Shown: positions 1 through 6,661 of the stretch, piece by piece | Layout: the number at the start of each line of letters is the position of its first letter | Position numbering within the stretch: the first letter of the stretch is position 1 | Assembly: GCF_021390645.1 (NCBI RefSeq) | Contig: NZ_JAJEJT010000006.1 | Location: forward strand, 62,001-126,000 | Source of the DNA: Paraburkholderia flagellata | Lineage (GTDB): Bacteria; Pseudomonadota; Gammaproteobacteria; Burkholderiales; Burkholderiaceae | DNA length: 64,000 nt | Reading direction: 5' to 3' | Made by a program: the position numbers and the translations under genes | Notes under the pieces: model-generated | Seen by the model: only the letters and a program-made list of their open reading frames with translations | The model's database searches: none | Told to the model about the DNA's origin: nothing

Positions 1-64
1 CACTGAAAGAAGGCGGGCTAGGGGAGGGGGTCTAGCGCGCCGCCAGACGCGGGAAGTGGATAGA

Positions 65-164
65 AGAACACACCGCATTTAACAATCTACATGCTTGTTA
101 AATGTGGTGTGTTCTGGTATGATGATTTTCATGGCCGGGCATTTCGCCCTGGCCCAAACCGGAG
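65..164 (+). promoter_or_regulatory. Operator-promoter-leader cassette, copy 1
   Basis: The operator is AACAAT-N7-CTTGTT at 81-99, inside a larger palindrome with arms 65-85 and 95-115 (20 of 21 positions pair, 9-nt loop). A -35 TTGTTA (95-100) lies in the right operator arm. After exactly 17 bp comes an extended -10, TGG-TATGAT (118-123). Six bases later the leader starts with CATGGCC and folds as GGCC GGGC loop GCCC T GGCC (133-154), followed by AAACCGGAG (156-164) as ribosome-binding site for the gene at 173. The same geometry recurs at 2566-2650 (minus strand), 2699-2783 and 4986-5069. A repressor bound here would cover the -35 box. That function is inferred from the geometry. Confidence 0.8.
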
Positions 165-172
165 TCAATCCG

Positions 173-385
173 ATGAACCTCACCTACCTCGAAACCGCCG
201 TTCTGGACACACCCGTATTCGGCTTCGCGTCAACCGACGTCAAGAATCCCTATGCCATGCTGTTCCGTCGCTACGTGGACGCGCGCGGCGCCGTGCGTTC
301 GCGCTGCTCTGTCGTGAACTGCTCGACGCCGATCGAAGCCGAACAGGCGGTCCTGTCCCACGTCTTTGGCGCGAGCGTCCACTAA
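173..385 (+). CDS. Small hypothetical protein (70 aa)
   Basis: This is a 70-residue protein starting MNLTYLE. The ATG at 173 is chosen because it follows the GGAG of the conserved leader by 8 nt; the in-frame ATGs further upstream lie in the leader. There is no membrane segment or signal peptide. It contains a short basic Arg-rich stretch (FRRYVDARGAVRSR) and two Cys near residues 45-50. It is the first gene of the element controlled by the shared operator, so it probably belongs to the establishment/accessory set with ardB and the ParB-like gene. I do not recognise the family. Confidence 0.6.
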   Translation: MNLTYLETAVLDTPVFGFASTDVKNPYAMLFRRYVDARGAVRSRCSVVNCSTPIEAEQAVLSHVFGASVH

Positions 386-386
386 C

Positions 387-578
387 ATGAAAATCGCAAT
401 CGGTATGAACCGCATCGATTTGCGGGAGCTTTTCAGGGCGCGACGCGTGATGCGCGCAGACGGTGCCAACCGCGTCTGGTCACTGCGTATGCGCGTCATG
501 GCACGGCAGGCGCTACACGAATGCGAGTCGCGCATCCACTGTGAACTCGCCGCGGGTGCACGTCACCGCCCCGCATAA
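387..578 (+). CDS. Small basic hypothetical protein (63 aa)
   Basis: The ATG at 387 lies one base after the stop of the preceding gene, so the two are probably cotranscribed and translationally coupled. The 63-residue product (start MKIAIGMNRIDLRELF) is rich in Arg and Met, with no signal peptide, membrane segment or recognised motif. Many Arg residues in a GC-rich frame also occur by chance, so reality is moderately supported mainly by the tight coupling. Confidence 0.4.
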   Translation: MKIAIGMNRIDLRELFRARRVMRADGANRVWSLRMRVMARQALHECESRIHCELAAGARHRPA

Positions 579-591
579 ACCTTGAAACGGT

Positions 592-635
592 GCCCGGCGT
601 AATCCGGGCGCTCATTCGCGCGGCGCTTCGCGCCG
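592..635. terminator. Hairpin pair between convergent genes
   Basis: Two GC-rich stem-loops lie between the plus-strand genes ending at 578 and the minus-strand gene ending at 692: GCCGGG-type stem GCCCGG (592-597) with CCGGGC (604-609), and CGGCGC (621-626) with GCGCCG (630-635). No T-tract follows, so the role as a bidirectional terminator is inferred from position. Confidence 0.35.
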
Positions 636-691
636 CCTTCCATCTATCTCCCTCCAGATGTGCCGCACGCCGCCTCGCCGGCGCGCGCCAC

Positions 692-1198
692 CTAGCGCCG
701 CGGCGTGAATCTTTCGATAAAGGATGGACCTGGCTTCGCGTCCTGGAAAAAAGTCTCGGCGCGCGCGCGGCGGGCCTCAGTGGTCGTGAGGTGCGGGCTG
801 TCCTTCTGGATCTGCTCGAGCGACGGCGCAGCGTGCCCTTTGTTGTCTGCCGTGCCGTGTACGTTGGGCGCGGCCGCCGCTTCTGTCACGACCGATACTG
901 GCGCGAGATCCACGGTCCGGGCATTTTTGCGCAATCGACTGCGCACACGCTTGAGCGCCGTTTCGAGGGTCGGTAGCGCGATCGCCATCCCGGCCGCATT
1001 GAGCGTCGCCACGAGCTCGCTGCGGTACACACCTACGCTTCGCGCAGCCTCGATCACGTCGATCACGTCGGCTACCTGACTTGTGATTGAGCGCGACGGG
1101 CCTGCGAGTGCCTGGCGCGTCCTTGCCTCCAGTTCCACCAGCAGCTGCTGTGCGTCGTCGCGCCTGTTTGTCCGCATGCGTTCTCCGTCGTCTGTCAC
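692..1198 (-). CDS. Hypothetical plasmid-type protein (168 aa)
   Basis: This 168-residue soluble protein begins MTDDGERMRTNRRDDAQQ. Residues about 40-95 are predicted helical and end in a recognition-helix-like pattern (GVYRSELVATLNAAG followed by TLETALKRVRSRL). That pattern is common in small plasmid DNA-binding proteins that choose a partner by an 'ITxxTL' turn. The C-terminal half is Ala/Thr-rich and looks disordered before a conserved-looking tail. It follows the XRE-like gene (stop at 1202) by only three bases, so the two form an operon. Function is unknown; a DNA-binding mobilization or stability accessory is possible. The reading frame is clear, the function is not. Confidence 0.55.
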   Translation of the reverse strand: MTDDGERMRTNRRDDAQQLLVELEARTRQALAGPSRSITSQVADVIDVIEAARSVGVYRSELVATLNAAGMAIALPTLETALKRVRSRLRKNARTVDLAPVSVVTEAAAAPNVHGTADNKGHAAPSLEQIQKDSPHLTTTEARRARAETFFQDAKPGPSFIERFTPRR

Positions 1199-1201
1199 GG
1201 C

Positions 1202-1510
1202 TTATTCCTGGTCCCAGATCGGGCCATAGCCCGCCTTGTAGGCGAGAAGCGCCCACAGCGAATACGGAATCGCCGTGGCGCCACCGATCCACTGGCGCAC
1301 CTTGCGGCTGCCGCCTTCAGCCTTGCGCGCGTCCGGATCATTCCACGCGGTCCCCGGGCGGTGCGTCGTCAGGCCAAGAAAGGCCGCCGTCTGGGAGGAC
1401 GACCAGCCCAGGTGCCGCACGAGTGCGGCCACTTCCTCGCCGGTTGGTGGCGTCCAGCTCGCTGCCGACCGAAAGCATTCTGGCCGGATAGGGAGATTTT
1501 GCGTATCCAT
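1202..1510 (-). CDS. XRE-like helix-turn-helix protein (102 aa)
   Basis: This 102-residue protein has a probable helix-turn-helix of the Cro/XRE type: PPTGEEVAALVRHLGWS, then SQTAAFLGLT, then RKVRQWIGG at about residues 20-75, ending in a conserved-looking IPYSLWALLAYKAGYG segment. Similar single-domain proteins are common on mobile elements of Burkholderiales, and this one heads a two-gene operon with the gene at 692-1198. It is the only recognisable single-domain regulator in the 1-12 kb element, so it is a candidate for the factor reading the ACAAG-N7-CTTGT operators. No copy of that operator is seen upstream of this gene itself. Confidence 0.6.
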   Translation of the reverse strand: MDTQNLPIRPECFRSAASWTPPTGEEVAALVRHLGWSSSQTAAFLGLTTHRPGTAWNDPDARKAEGGSRKVRQWIGGATAIPYSLWALLAYKAGYGPIWDQE

Positions 1511-1569
1511 CGTTTTCGTCCTGTTGTGCCTTGCCCCATCGTGGCGGCATCAGGCGTTAGTTTATCCAG

Positions 1570-1884
1570 CCCGCGCCACGGCGCGGGAAAGTGCAGCCTT
1601 GCGGCTGCGGAAAATGCGGCCTGCCGCCCCCATTCGGGCGCGGCAGGCCTGCGCCGCGCGAATCTTGCAGCCCAGACAAAGGACAGCAGTCTACGCACGC
1701 GTGCGCGCCGGCCATACGGCCGGCGAAAAGACAATCCAGCTCCCGCTTGCGCGGGAGATTCACGCAGCCTCCGGCTGCGCGAGGAACAGCACGCCACGCG
1801 CCGTGCAGCGCCGGCCGCACAGGGTGTTTCCTTGCATCCAGCCCCCGCGCTCGCGCGCGGGGGAGTCACGCGGCCTGCGGCCGC
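1570..1884. repeat. Array of GC hairpins and twin-hairpin modules
   Basis: This stretch of intergenic DNA between the genes ending at 1510 and 2146 is a chain of perfect short stem-loops. Twin modules (hairpin A, a 5-6 nt linker, hairpin B) occur at 1570-1608, 1740-1778 and 1842-1884. Module A stems are CCCGCGC/GCGCGGG, CTCCCGC/GCGGGAG and CCCCCGCGC/GCGCGGGGG. Module B stems are GCAGCC/GGCTGC twice and GCGGCC/GGCCGC once. The stem sequences change but pairing is kept. Other hairpins are GGCCTGCCGC/GCGGCAGGCC (1618-1649) and CGCCGGCC/GGCCGGCG (1706-1725). Open frames across it are low-complexity Arg/Ala shadows, so I call it noncoding. Confidence 0.7.
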
Positions 1885-1919
1885 TTGCCTGGGCACACCC
1901 ACCGTGCGCGATGGCCGTA

Positions 1920-2000
1920 CCGGATTGCCCCGGCGCTACGCACCGGGTCGCCGCTCTCCCCAGTGCCTGCGGCACCGGGTCCCCGTGCGGCTCAATCCGG
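1920..2000 (+). repeat. 81-nt structured repeat, copy 1
   Basis: The element is bounded by an 8-bp stem, CCGGATTG (1920-1927) with CAATCCGG (1993-2000). Inside are a hairpin CCCGGCGC/GCACCGGG and a hairpin GTGCC-TGC-GGCAC. Near-identical copies are at 6298-6378 (plus) and 8458-8538 (minus); all are exactly 81 nt from stem end to stem end. Each lies in an intergenic space of this element. From 2001 to 2145 nothing else was recognised. Confidence 0.8.
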
Positions 2001-2145
2001 GCGCGACGGCGCGCGCGATCCGCCCGCGGTCCGGCTAACGCCCCCGGCTAGCAGGGGGAGGGGGTGCCTGCACTCCCTGCCTTGCCCGACAGGTCGAGTC
2101 GCGCCCAGGGCGGCCTGCCCCTGGGCGCGGGGCTGTGGGTCGGCG

Positions 2146-2556
2146 TCAGTCAATCGCCCCGAAGATCGCGGCATATTCCCGGTGCGTCGTCGCAAAATCC
2201 CGCAGTAAGTAGTACTCGTTAATCAGACTGTCTTCCTGCGTCTGGTTCGCCAACTGGTTCAGCATGTAGAGCGTAAAGATGATGCCTGCAGCGTCAGCCG
2301 TCACCTCGCCCGTGAAGCCGTTCAAGTTGCACGTGATGGCGAATCGTTTGGTTGTGCGCGGCGCGAGATAGAAGCCGCCGTTGGATAGTTCAAGGAACTC
2401 CCACACACCGCCGTCGTAATCCGACAGAACAGAGGCCCAGCGATACACCAGCGCTTCGCCAGTGATGAGGCGCGCCCCCAAATGCTTAGGCAGGAAGGAC
2501 AGGCGGCGGTCTTCGGGTACAGGGGATGCAGTGACAGGATTGGTTGCTTCGATCAT
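2146..2556 (-). CDS. ardB: ArdB/KlcA-family antirestriction protein
   Basis: This 136-aa cytosolic protein belongs to the ArdB/KlcA family, which relieves type I restriction of incoming DNA without mimicking DNA. The family signature is clear: RLSFLPKHLGARLITGEALVY near residues 18-38, the core DYDGGVWEFLELSNGGFYLAP at about 47-67, and a helical C-terminus. Length matches the family (about 140 aa). The ATG at 2556 is chosen because it follows the shared leader hairpin; an open frame extends 43 codons further but runs through the promoter. It is transcribed divergently from the ParB-like gene, each with its own copy of the operator. Its presence next to mobilization genes fits a role during establishment in a new host. 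Confidence 0.9.
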   Translation of the reverse strand: MIEATNPVTASPVPEDRRLSFLPKHLGARLITGEALVYRWASVLSDYDGGVWEFLELSNGGFYLAPRTTKRFAITCNLNGFTGEVTADAAGIIFTLYMLNQLANQTQEDSLINEYYLLRDFATTHREYAAIFGAID

Positions 2557-2565
2557 CGGGCTGGG

Positions 2566-2650
2566 TTCCGGTATGCGGCCAGGGCGGTGTGCGCGGCCAT
2601 GAATGAAATCATACAGGAGTCGTCTCATAAAGACAAGCATATAGCTTGTA
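2566..2650 (-). promoter_or_regulatory. Operator-promoter-leader cassette, copy 2 (ardB)
   Basis: Read on the minus strand: operator TACAAG-N7-CTTGTC (2650-2632), -35 TTGTCT (2636-2631), a 17-bp spacer, -10 TATGAT (2613-2608), six bases, then CATGGCC at 2601 starting the leader. The leader stem GGCC...GGCC pairs fully; the upper stem GCGC/GCCC has one C-C mismatch. The leader ends in ACCGGAA, 9-10 nt before the ardB start. The geometry is identical to the other copies. Confidence 0.8.
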
Positions 2651-2698
2651 AATAGTTGGGGCGTGGTTGTTGCGTACGCCCGCATTCTATCGCATTAA

Positions 2699-2783
2699 AA
2701 CAAGTTCTACGCTTGTTAAACGTTAGGGGAGGTGATAAGATGCTTCACATGACCGGGCAATACTGCTCTGGTCGAAACCGGAG
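2699..2783 (+). promoter_or_regulatory. Operator-promoter-leader cassette, copy 3 (ParB-like)
   Basis: The operator is a perfect inverted repeat, AACAAG-N7-CTTGTT (2699-2717). The -35 is TTGTTA (2713-2718); after 17 bp comes extended -10 TGA-TAAGAT (2733-2741); after six bases the leader begins with CATGACC (2748). The stem is GACC/GGTC plus GGGC/GCTC (one G-T pair), so compared with copy 1 a G-C pair is replaced by A-T. AAACCGGAG (2775-2783) is the ribosome-binding site. The centres of this operator and the ardB operator are 67 bp apart, allowing joint control of the divergent pair. Confidence 0.82.
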
Positions 2784-2790
2784 AAATCTA

Positions 2791-4905
2791 ATGCCTGCAG
2801 TTTCCGACGCCACCCTTGCCACTACGACCCCCATCGCCGCAGCCGAAACGGCTGGGCGCATCGAGTATGTGCCGCTCAAGCAACTCACGGTGTCGCCGCA
2901 CAACGTTCGCAAAACTGAACTTACCGAAATTCCTGGGCTGGCCGAGAACATTGCAGCGCAGGGCGTGAACCAGAATCTTGTCGTCCACCGAATTGCGGGC
3001 AAGCGGGGCAAGAATGCGCAGTTGGGTGTCTGCGCGGGTCAGCGCCGCCTGGCTGCTTTGCAACTGCTGCTCGAACAGGGGCGCATCACGGACGCGTACC
3101 AGGTGCCCGTGCTGATCGTCGCGGAAGCAGATGCGCTGCTGCGCTCCCTGAGCGAGAACAAGCAACGCAGCGACATGCACCCGGCCGACACGGCGCTGGC
3201 GTTTTCCCTGTTGCTGCAGGATGGCCGGGAGGCCGGATTTATTGCATCGGTGTTCGGAGTGTCGGAGGCGGCTGTGCGTCGCCACGTCAAGCTCGCAAGC
3301 CTCGCACCGAAACTGATGGACCTGTTTCGCACGGACGAAATGGATTGGGACCAGGCGACGACGCTTGTCCTCGCATCGGACCACGAAACGCAGGAACGCA
3401 TCTGGTTCGGCGCACAGCAGTCCTGGCAGCGTCAACCGTACCATCTGCGCGAAGCCATCATTGGAGACGAAACGGACATCCGCACCAGCGACACGCTGCG
3501 CTTTGTGACGGTTGAAGCCTACGAGGCGGCAGGCGGGTATGTGCGTCGCGACCTGTTCAGCGGGGAAGATGCTGGCTACATCGCTGACCATGAATTGCTC
3601 AACCGCCTGGTGGCGGAAAAGCTCGAAGCCGCCGCCGCCGAAGTCCGGAACGAAGGCTGGCAGTGGATCGAGGTCCGCGCACGCGGCGGACAGCAGGAAC
3701 TGGTGTTCTTCGGCCAGGACCGGCCCGCGATGCGTGACATGACACCGGACGAGGAAGCCACCCGAAAGGCGCTGGCCGAGCAGGTTGAGCAGACAGGCGC
3801 GGCGCTGTGCGAGTACTACGACAGCGAGTGCGAGGCCGACGAGGAACTTGAAAGCCGGTTGTCTGATGCCGAGGACGCAGCAAAGGAAGCGCTCGAATCA
3901 TTCGACCTTAGCCTGCAGGCGTGGACTGACGCGCAGAAGCAGGCTGCAGGGGCATTTGTGATGGTTGGCAGGGGCGGGGAGCTTGTCGTGAAGCGTGGCC
4001 TTCTGCGACGCGAACAGGCGGCAACCGGCAGCGTCCCCTCAGTGACCGCCGCACAAGCACCGAAGAAGGCGAAGCCCGAACTCAGCGAGGCACTGTGCCG
4101 CCGACTGACCGCGCACCGCACCGCTGCCGTGCGCGTCGAGCTTGCGGCTAACCCACGCGTCGCTATCGCCGTTCTGCTGCACAGGCTGATCCCGAAGGTG
4201 TTTGACGGGCGACTTGGCGCACTGCGCCATTCGAGCGCGCTGCAGATGGACGTGCGGCCTACTGACGATGCCATGGTGCGTGCAGCCGACGATCTGGCGG
4301 AAAGCGCTGTCTGGCAGGAAATCCAGTCTCAGCGCGACAAGTGGCGCAACCTGATGCCGTCGAACCCCGAGCACCTGATGCCGTGGCTGATGGAGGCTGA
4401 CGACGATATCACCACGGGGCTGCTTGCCTACTGCGTGGCGGCGCTCATGGACGGCGTGAGCGGTACGGACCAGCCCCACGCAATTAACCTGGTATCGGAG
4501 GCGCTTGAGCTTGACATGACGCGGCACTGGCAGGTGTCGGCAGGCGGCTACCTCAACCACGTATCGAAAGATCGCATCGGGCAGGCCGTGACGGAGGCGG
4601 TTGGCGGCGAAGCGGCAGCGGCCCTCACCGGCATGAAGAAGGGCGAAGCAGTCAAGGCGGCAGAGGCGCGGCTCGCCGGGACCGGCTGGCTTCCAGGCGT
4701 GCTGCGCAATCGTGAAGTGCCTGCCATCCCGAGTTACTACATGGGCTCCAATGACGCAATGGACGACGACGCTGACGAGGAAGCCGAGGAAGCGGCAGAC
4801 GCAGCGCCCGACGACGCGCCGGTGAGCGGTGCGCCGGAAGAGGACCGCGAACCCGCCGCCACGTCCGAGGCGCGCGAGGATGAAACGATGGCGATGGCCG
4901 CTTGA
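2791..4905 (+). CDS. ParB/Spo0J-like nuclease-domain protein
   Basis: This 704-aa protein has an N-terminal ParB-type domain: the segment around residues 26-50 (VPLKQLTVSPHNVRK), a GQRRLAAL motif at about 83-90 in the place of the CTP-binding GERRxRA box, ENKQRSDMHPAD at about 121-132, and a helix-turn-helix ending AVRRHVKLASLAP near 160-172. The remaining 500 residues are long, acidic and poorly conserved, ending in an Asp/Glu/Ala-rich tail. Canonical ParB is about 300 aa and sits next to parA; neither holds here. This large type is usually an accessory gene of conjugative plasmids (compare YubM-like proteins in F-type leading regions). The ATG at 2791 follows the leader ribosome-binding site by 7 nt. 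A terminator follows at 4930. Confidence 0.82.
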   Translation: MPAVSDATLATTTPIAAAETAGRIEYVPLKQLTVSPHNVRKTELTEIPGLAENIAAQGVNQNLVVHRIAGKRGKNAQLGVCAGQRRLAALQLLLEQGRITDAYQVPVLIVAEADALLRSLSENKQRSDMHPADTALAFSLLLQDGREAGFIASVFGVSEAAVRRHVKLASLAPKLMDLFRTDEMDWDQATTLVLASDHETQERIWFGAQQSWQRQPYHLREAIIGDETDIRTSDTLRFVTVEAYEAAGGYVRRDLFSGEDAGYIADHELLNRLVAEKLEAAAAEVRNEGWQWIEVRARGGQQELVFFGQDRPAMRDMTPDEEATRKALAEQVEQTGAALCEYYDSECEADEELESRLSDAEDAAKEALESFDLSLQAWTDAQKQAAGAFVMVGRGGELVVKRGLLRREQAATGSVPSVTAAQAPKKAKPELSEALCRRLTAHRTAAVRVELAANPRVAIAVLLHRLIPKVFDGRLGALRHSSALQMDVRPTDDAMVRAADDLAESAVWQEIQSQRDKWRNLMPSNPEHLMPWLMEADDDITTGLLAYCVAALMDGVSGTDQPHAINLVSEALELDMTRHWQVSAGGYLNHVSKDRIGQAVTEAVGGEAAAALTGMKKGEAVKAAEARLAGTGWLPGVLRNREVPAIPSYYMGSNDAMDDDADEEAEEAADAAPDDAPVSGAPEEDREPAATSEAREDETMAMAA

Positions 4906-4929
4906 TCGGACGCTTGACCTACACCGAAA

Positions 4930-4952
4930 CCCCGCCACGTGCGGGGTTTTTT
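4930..4952 (+). terminator. Rho-independent terminator
   Basis: A perfect stem CCCCGC (4930-4935), loop CACGT, GCGGGG (4941-4946) is followed directly by six T. It lies 25 bases after the stop of the ParB-like gene and separates it from the next regulated promoter. Confidence 0.9.
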
Positions 4953-4985
4953 GCGACACGATCCACGGCATGGAAGCGAAATATA

Positions 4986-5069
4986 AACAAGCGCAACACT
5001 TGTATATAATGTGGGGAGCCGGTACAATGCATCGCATGACCGGGCTTCCTGCCCTGGCCGAAACCGGAG
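4986..5069 (+). promoter_or_regulatory. Operator-promoter-leader cassette, copy 4
   Basis: The operator is AACAAG-N7-CTTGTA (4986-5004), the -35 is TTGTAT (5000-5005), then a 17-bp spacer and -10 TACAAT (5023-5028). After six bases the CATGACC leader starts at 5035. Stem: GGGC/GCCC is perfect; GACC/GGCC has one A-C mismatch; the single bulged T is kept. AAACCGGAG ends at 5069, 5 nt before the ATG at 5075. Confidence 0.82.
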
Positions 5070-5074
5070 CCAAC

Positions 5075-5917
5075 ATGAGCGAACTGATGAACGCACCGAC
5101 CGGAAGCAATAACCCGGCCCTTCACCCAGAGGTCGCGCTGCGCGCGACATGGACCGCCGAAGGCGTGCCACTGGCACGCCACGACGAACTGATTGCCCAG
5201 ATCACCGCGAAGGGGGCACCTGGCGCGAAGGTCGGGCCGTTCACTATCCCTGCTCACATCGCGCCGCGCGTCAGCGCCCCCCATGGGCAGGGCGCGTTCC
5301 GGCTCGGTTACCACGCCGTAGCCAAACCTTTTCACGAAGTGGTCCTGCACGCTTTCCCCTGGAACGTACCCGGACGCGAGCCGTTGAGTGTTGATGTCGC
5401 GCGATGGTGCGCCGACGACGCTGGACAGTGTGACGCGTTGCAGGACGTTGTGAGAAACCTGGCCACGGCAGGCACGCTCGCCGCTTCCCCGACGCTCGCC
5501 GGTGCACTGGAAGCGGCCCTGGCAGCCGTGCCGGACGGGGCCAGCGATAGAGGCATCGCGCCCACGGCAGCGGTGCGGGAAAAGCTTGCCACGGCACTGC
5601 GGCTCGCGCGCACGCGCCCCTGGCTGAATCCGGCGCAGCGCGCGGTGCTCGCCAGCTACGCGGGAGGCGAGTTCGCACACCTTGCCAAGCTTGAGCGCGA
5701 GGAAGAATACCGGCACGAACAGAAGCAGTGCCGTGACTCGCTGTTGAGCTTTCTGCTGGTTGAGCTAGCAACGTCCGAGGACTGCGACACGCGAGACGAG
5801 GCCGAGCGGCGCGTATGTGCCGCCATTCGCGACCTGCGTGCGGTGCGCGACAGCCTGCGCGCCGCCCCGGACTGGCAACCCTGGGAGAACCCCGTCGAAA
5901 TCACGGACGGACTTTAA
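5075..5917 (+). CDS. Hypothetical accessory protein (280 aa)
   Basis: This is a 280-aa soluble protein starting MSELMNAPTG. The start is fixed by the conserved leader (GGAG at 5066). The N-terminal third contains TIPAHIAPRVSAPHGQGAFR and FHEVVLHAFPWNVPG; the middle is Ala-rich; the C-terminal third is a charged helical region with several Cys. No catalytic motif or membrane segment is visible. It is controlled by the same operator as ardB and the ParB-like gene and followed 72 nt later by a small gene. I do not recognise the family; the regulation implies an establishment or stability role. Confidence 0.6.
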   Translation: MSELMNAPTGSNNPALHPEVALRATWTAEGVPLARHDELIAQITAKGAPGAKVGPFTIPAHIAPRVSAPHGQGAFRLGYHAVAKPFHEVVLHAFPWNVPGREPLSVDVARWCADDAGQCDALQDVVRNLATAGTLAASPTLAGALEAALAAVPDGASDRGIAPTAAVREKLATALRLARTRPWLNPAQRAVLASYAGGEFAHLAKLEREEEYRHEQKQCRDSLLSFLLVELATSEDCDTRDEAERRVCAAIRDLRAVRDSLRAAPDWQPWENPVEITDGL

Positions 5918-5989
5918 ACGGCTAGCTTGCCTGGGCGGGATGCTACCCGCCCGGGTGTATCCCCTGGCGTATCGATATGGAGGTTGACG

Positions 5990-6181
5990 ATGGAATTCTT
6001 CGGGCGTGACGCAGCAATCTCGCTTGCTGTCCTTGCAGCGGACGAGAGCGGATTGCCCCAGACGGTCTATTCCGCGCCGTTCACGGCAGGCTGGGCTAAC
6101 ACGCACTCGCTTGCGCGCGTCCTTGACGAGCCTGGCAGCGTCGTTTTTGTGACCATGCTGCCGCGCCGCTACTTCCTCTGA
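5990..6181 (+). CDS. Small hypothetical protein (63 aa)
   Basis: The start ATG at 5990 is preceded by a strong ribosome-binding site (ATGGAGG, 6-7 nt upstream), which decides against the longer frame from 5927. The 63-residue product (start MEFFGRDAAISLAV) has no signal peptide and ends TMLPRRYFL. It probably shares the transcript of the gene ending at 5917. Function unknown. Confidence 0.5.
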   Translation: MEFFGRDAAISLAVLAADESGLPQTVYSAPFTAGWANTHSLARVLDEPGSVVFVTMLPRRYFL

Positions 6182-6187
6182 TCACGG

Positions 6188-6206
6188 GACCGTCCGCAAG
6201 ACGGTC
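6188..6206 (+). terminator. Hairpin after small gene
   Basis: GACCGTC (6188-6194), loop CGCAA, GACGGTC (6200-6206) followed by only TT. It directly follows the stop at 6181, so it may end transcription or protect the 3' end, but the T-tract is poor. Confidence 0.4.
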
Positions 6207-6219
6207 TTCGCCACTCCAG

Positions 6220-6262
6220 CCCCCGCGCTCTCGCGCGGGGGAATCACGCAGCCTGCGGCTGC
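6220..6262. repeat. Twin-hairpin module, fourth copy
   Basis: Hairpin A is CCCCCGCGC (6220-6228) with GCGCGGGGG (6233-6241); the linker is AATCAC; hairpin B is GCAGCC (6248-6253) with GGCTGC (6257-6262). It matches the module at 1842-1884, whose hairpin B has GCGGCC/GGCCGC, a compensated base-pair change. As at 1842, it sits about 35-40 nt upstream of an 81-nt element. Confidence 0.7.
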
Positions 6263-6297
6263 TTGCCACGAAACACCGCCCCCGCACCACGTCTGTA

Positions 6298-6378
6298 CCG
6301 GATTGTCCCGGCGCTACGCACCGGGTCGCCGCTCTCCCCAGTGCCTGCGGCACCGGGTCCCCGTGCGGCTCAATCCGG
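6298..6378 (+). repeat. 81-nt structured repeat, copy 2
   Basis: CCGGATTG (6298-6305) pairs with CAATCCGG (6371-6378). The sequence is almost identical to copy 1, with a T for C just after the left stem. It lies in the 480-bp space between the genes ending at 6181 and starting at 6662. Confidence 0.8.
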
Positions 6379-6520
6379 GCGCGGCGGCGCGCGCGTTAGG
6401 CCAGCGGTCCACTCTGCCCAGATAGCTTGCAGGAAGGGGGTATGCCCGGCCTTACGTGGCTAAAAAATTGTTCGGAGTCCATTACATCTGGTTGTAACGA
6501 AGCGAAATATAAACACTATA

Positions 6521-6566
6521 AACAAGCACGATACTTGTTGAAAAAAGACGACCGACCTGGAATAAT
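6521..6566 (+). promoter_or_regulatory. Operator and promoter of DUF932 gene, copy 5
   Basis: A perfect operator AACAAG-N7-CTTGTT (6521-6539) with TTGTTG (6535-6540) as -35. The -10 is less clear than in the other copies: TGGAAT falls at the expected 17-bp spacing (6558-6563), and AATAAT follows at 6561-6566. The CATGRCC leader is absent; a different hairpin leader follows. Confidence 0.65.
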
Positions 6567-6598
6567 AACTACATCGACGCACTGCACAGCGCGACGAT

Positions 6599-6633
6599 AG
6601 CCGGAGGAAAGCGGCAGCAACCGCCCCCCGGCT
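6599..6633 (+). promoter_or_regulatory. Leader hairpin of DUF932 gene
   Basis: AGCCGG (6599-6604) pairs with CCGGCT (6628-6633), enclosing GCGG (6611-6614) paired with CCGC (6621-6624). It lies in the 5' untranslated region about 28 nt before the start codon and upstream of the CTGGAG ribosome-binding site. A role in translation control is inferred. Confidence 0.45.
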
Positions 6634-6661
6634 CCCTGAAAACCTAGCTGGAGTTAATCAC

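Noticed and set aside
91..390. Overlapping open frames on both strands at the window start
   Set aside because: They run through the operator and leader and have Arg-rich shadow composition; only the frame starting at 173 follows a ribosome-binding site.
1275..2208. Long Arg/Ala/Pro-rich open frames across the hairpin region
   Set aside because: They read through perfect stem-loops and show no protein-like text; GC-rich DNA rarely contains stops.
5005..5010. TATAAT at 5005-5010 as -10 box
   Set aside because: It lacks a suitably spaced -35; TACAAT at 5023 fits the 17-bp spacing shared with the other copies.
2788..5716. Long minus-strand frames opposite the ParB-like and 280-aa genes
   Set aside because: They are antisense shadows with Cys/His/Arg bias and no ribosome-binding site; the plus-strand genes have domain support.
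65..6566. F-type single-strand promoters as the sole explanation of the repeated cassettes
   Set aside because: One of the cassettes points in the opposite direction, so not all could be active on the same transferred strand, and the -10 lies outside the palindromes.
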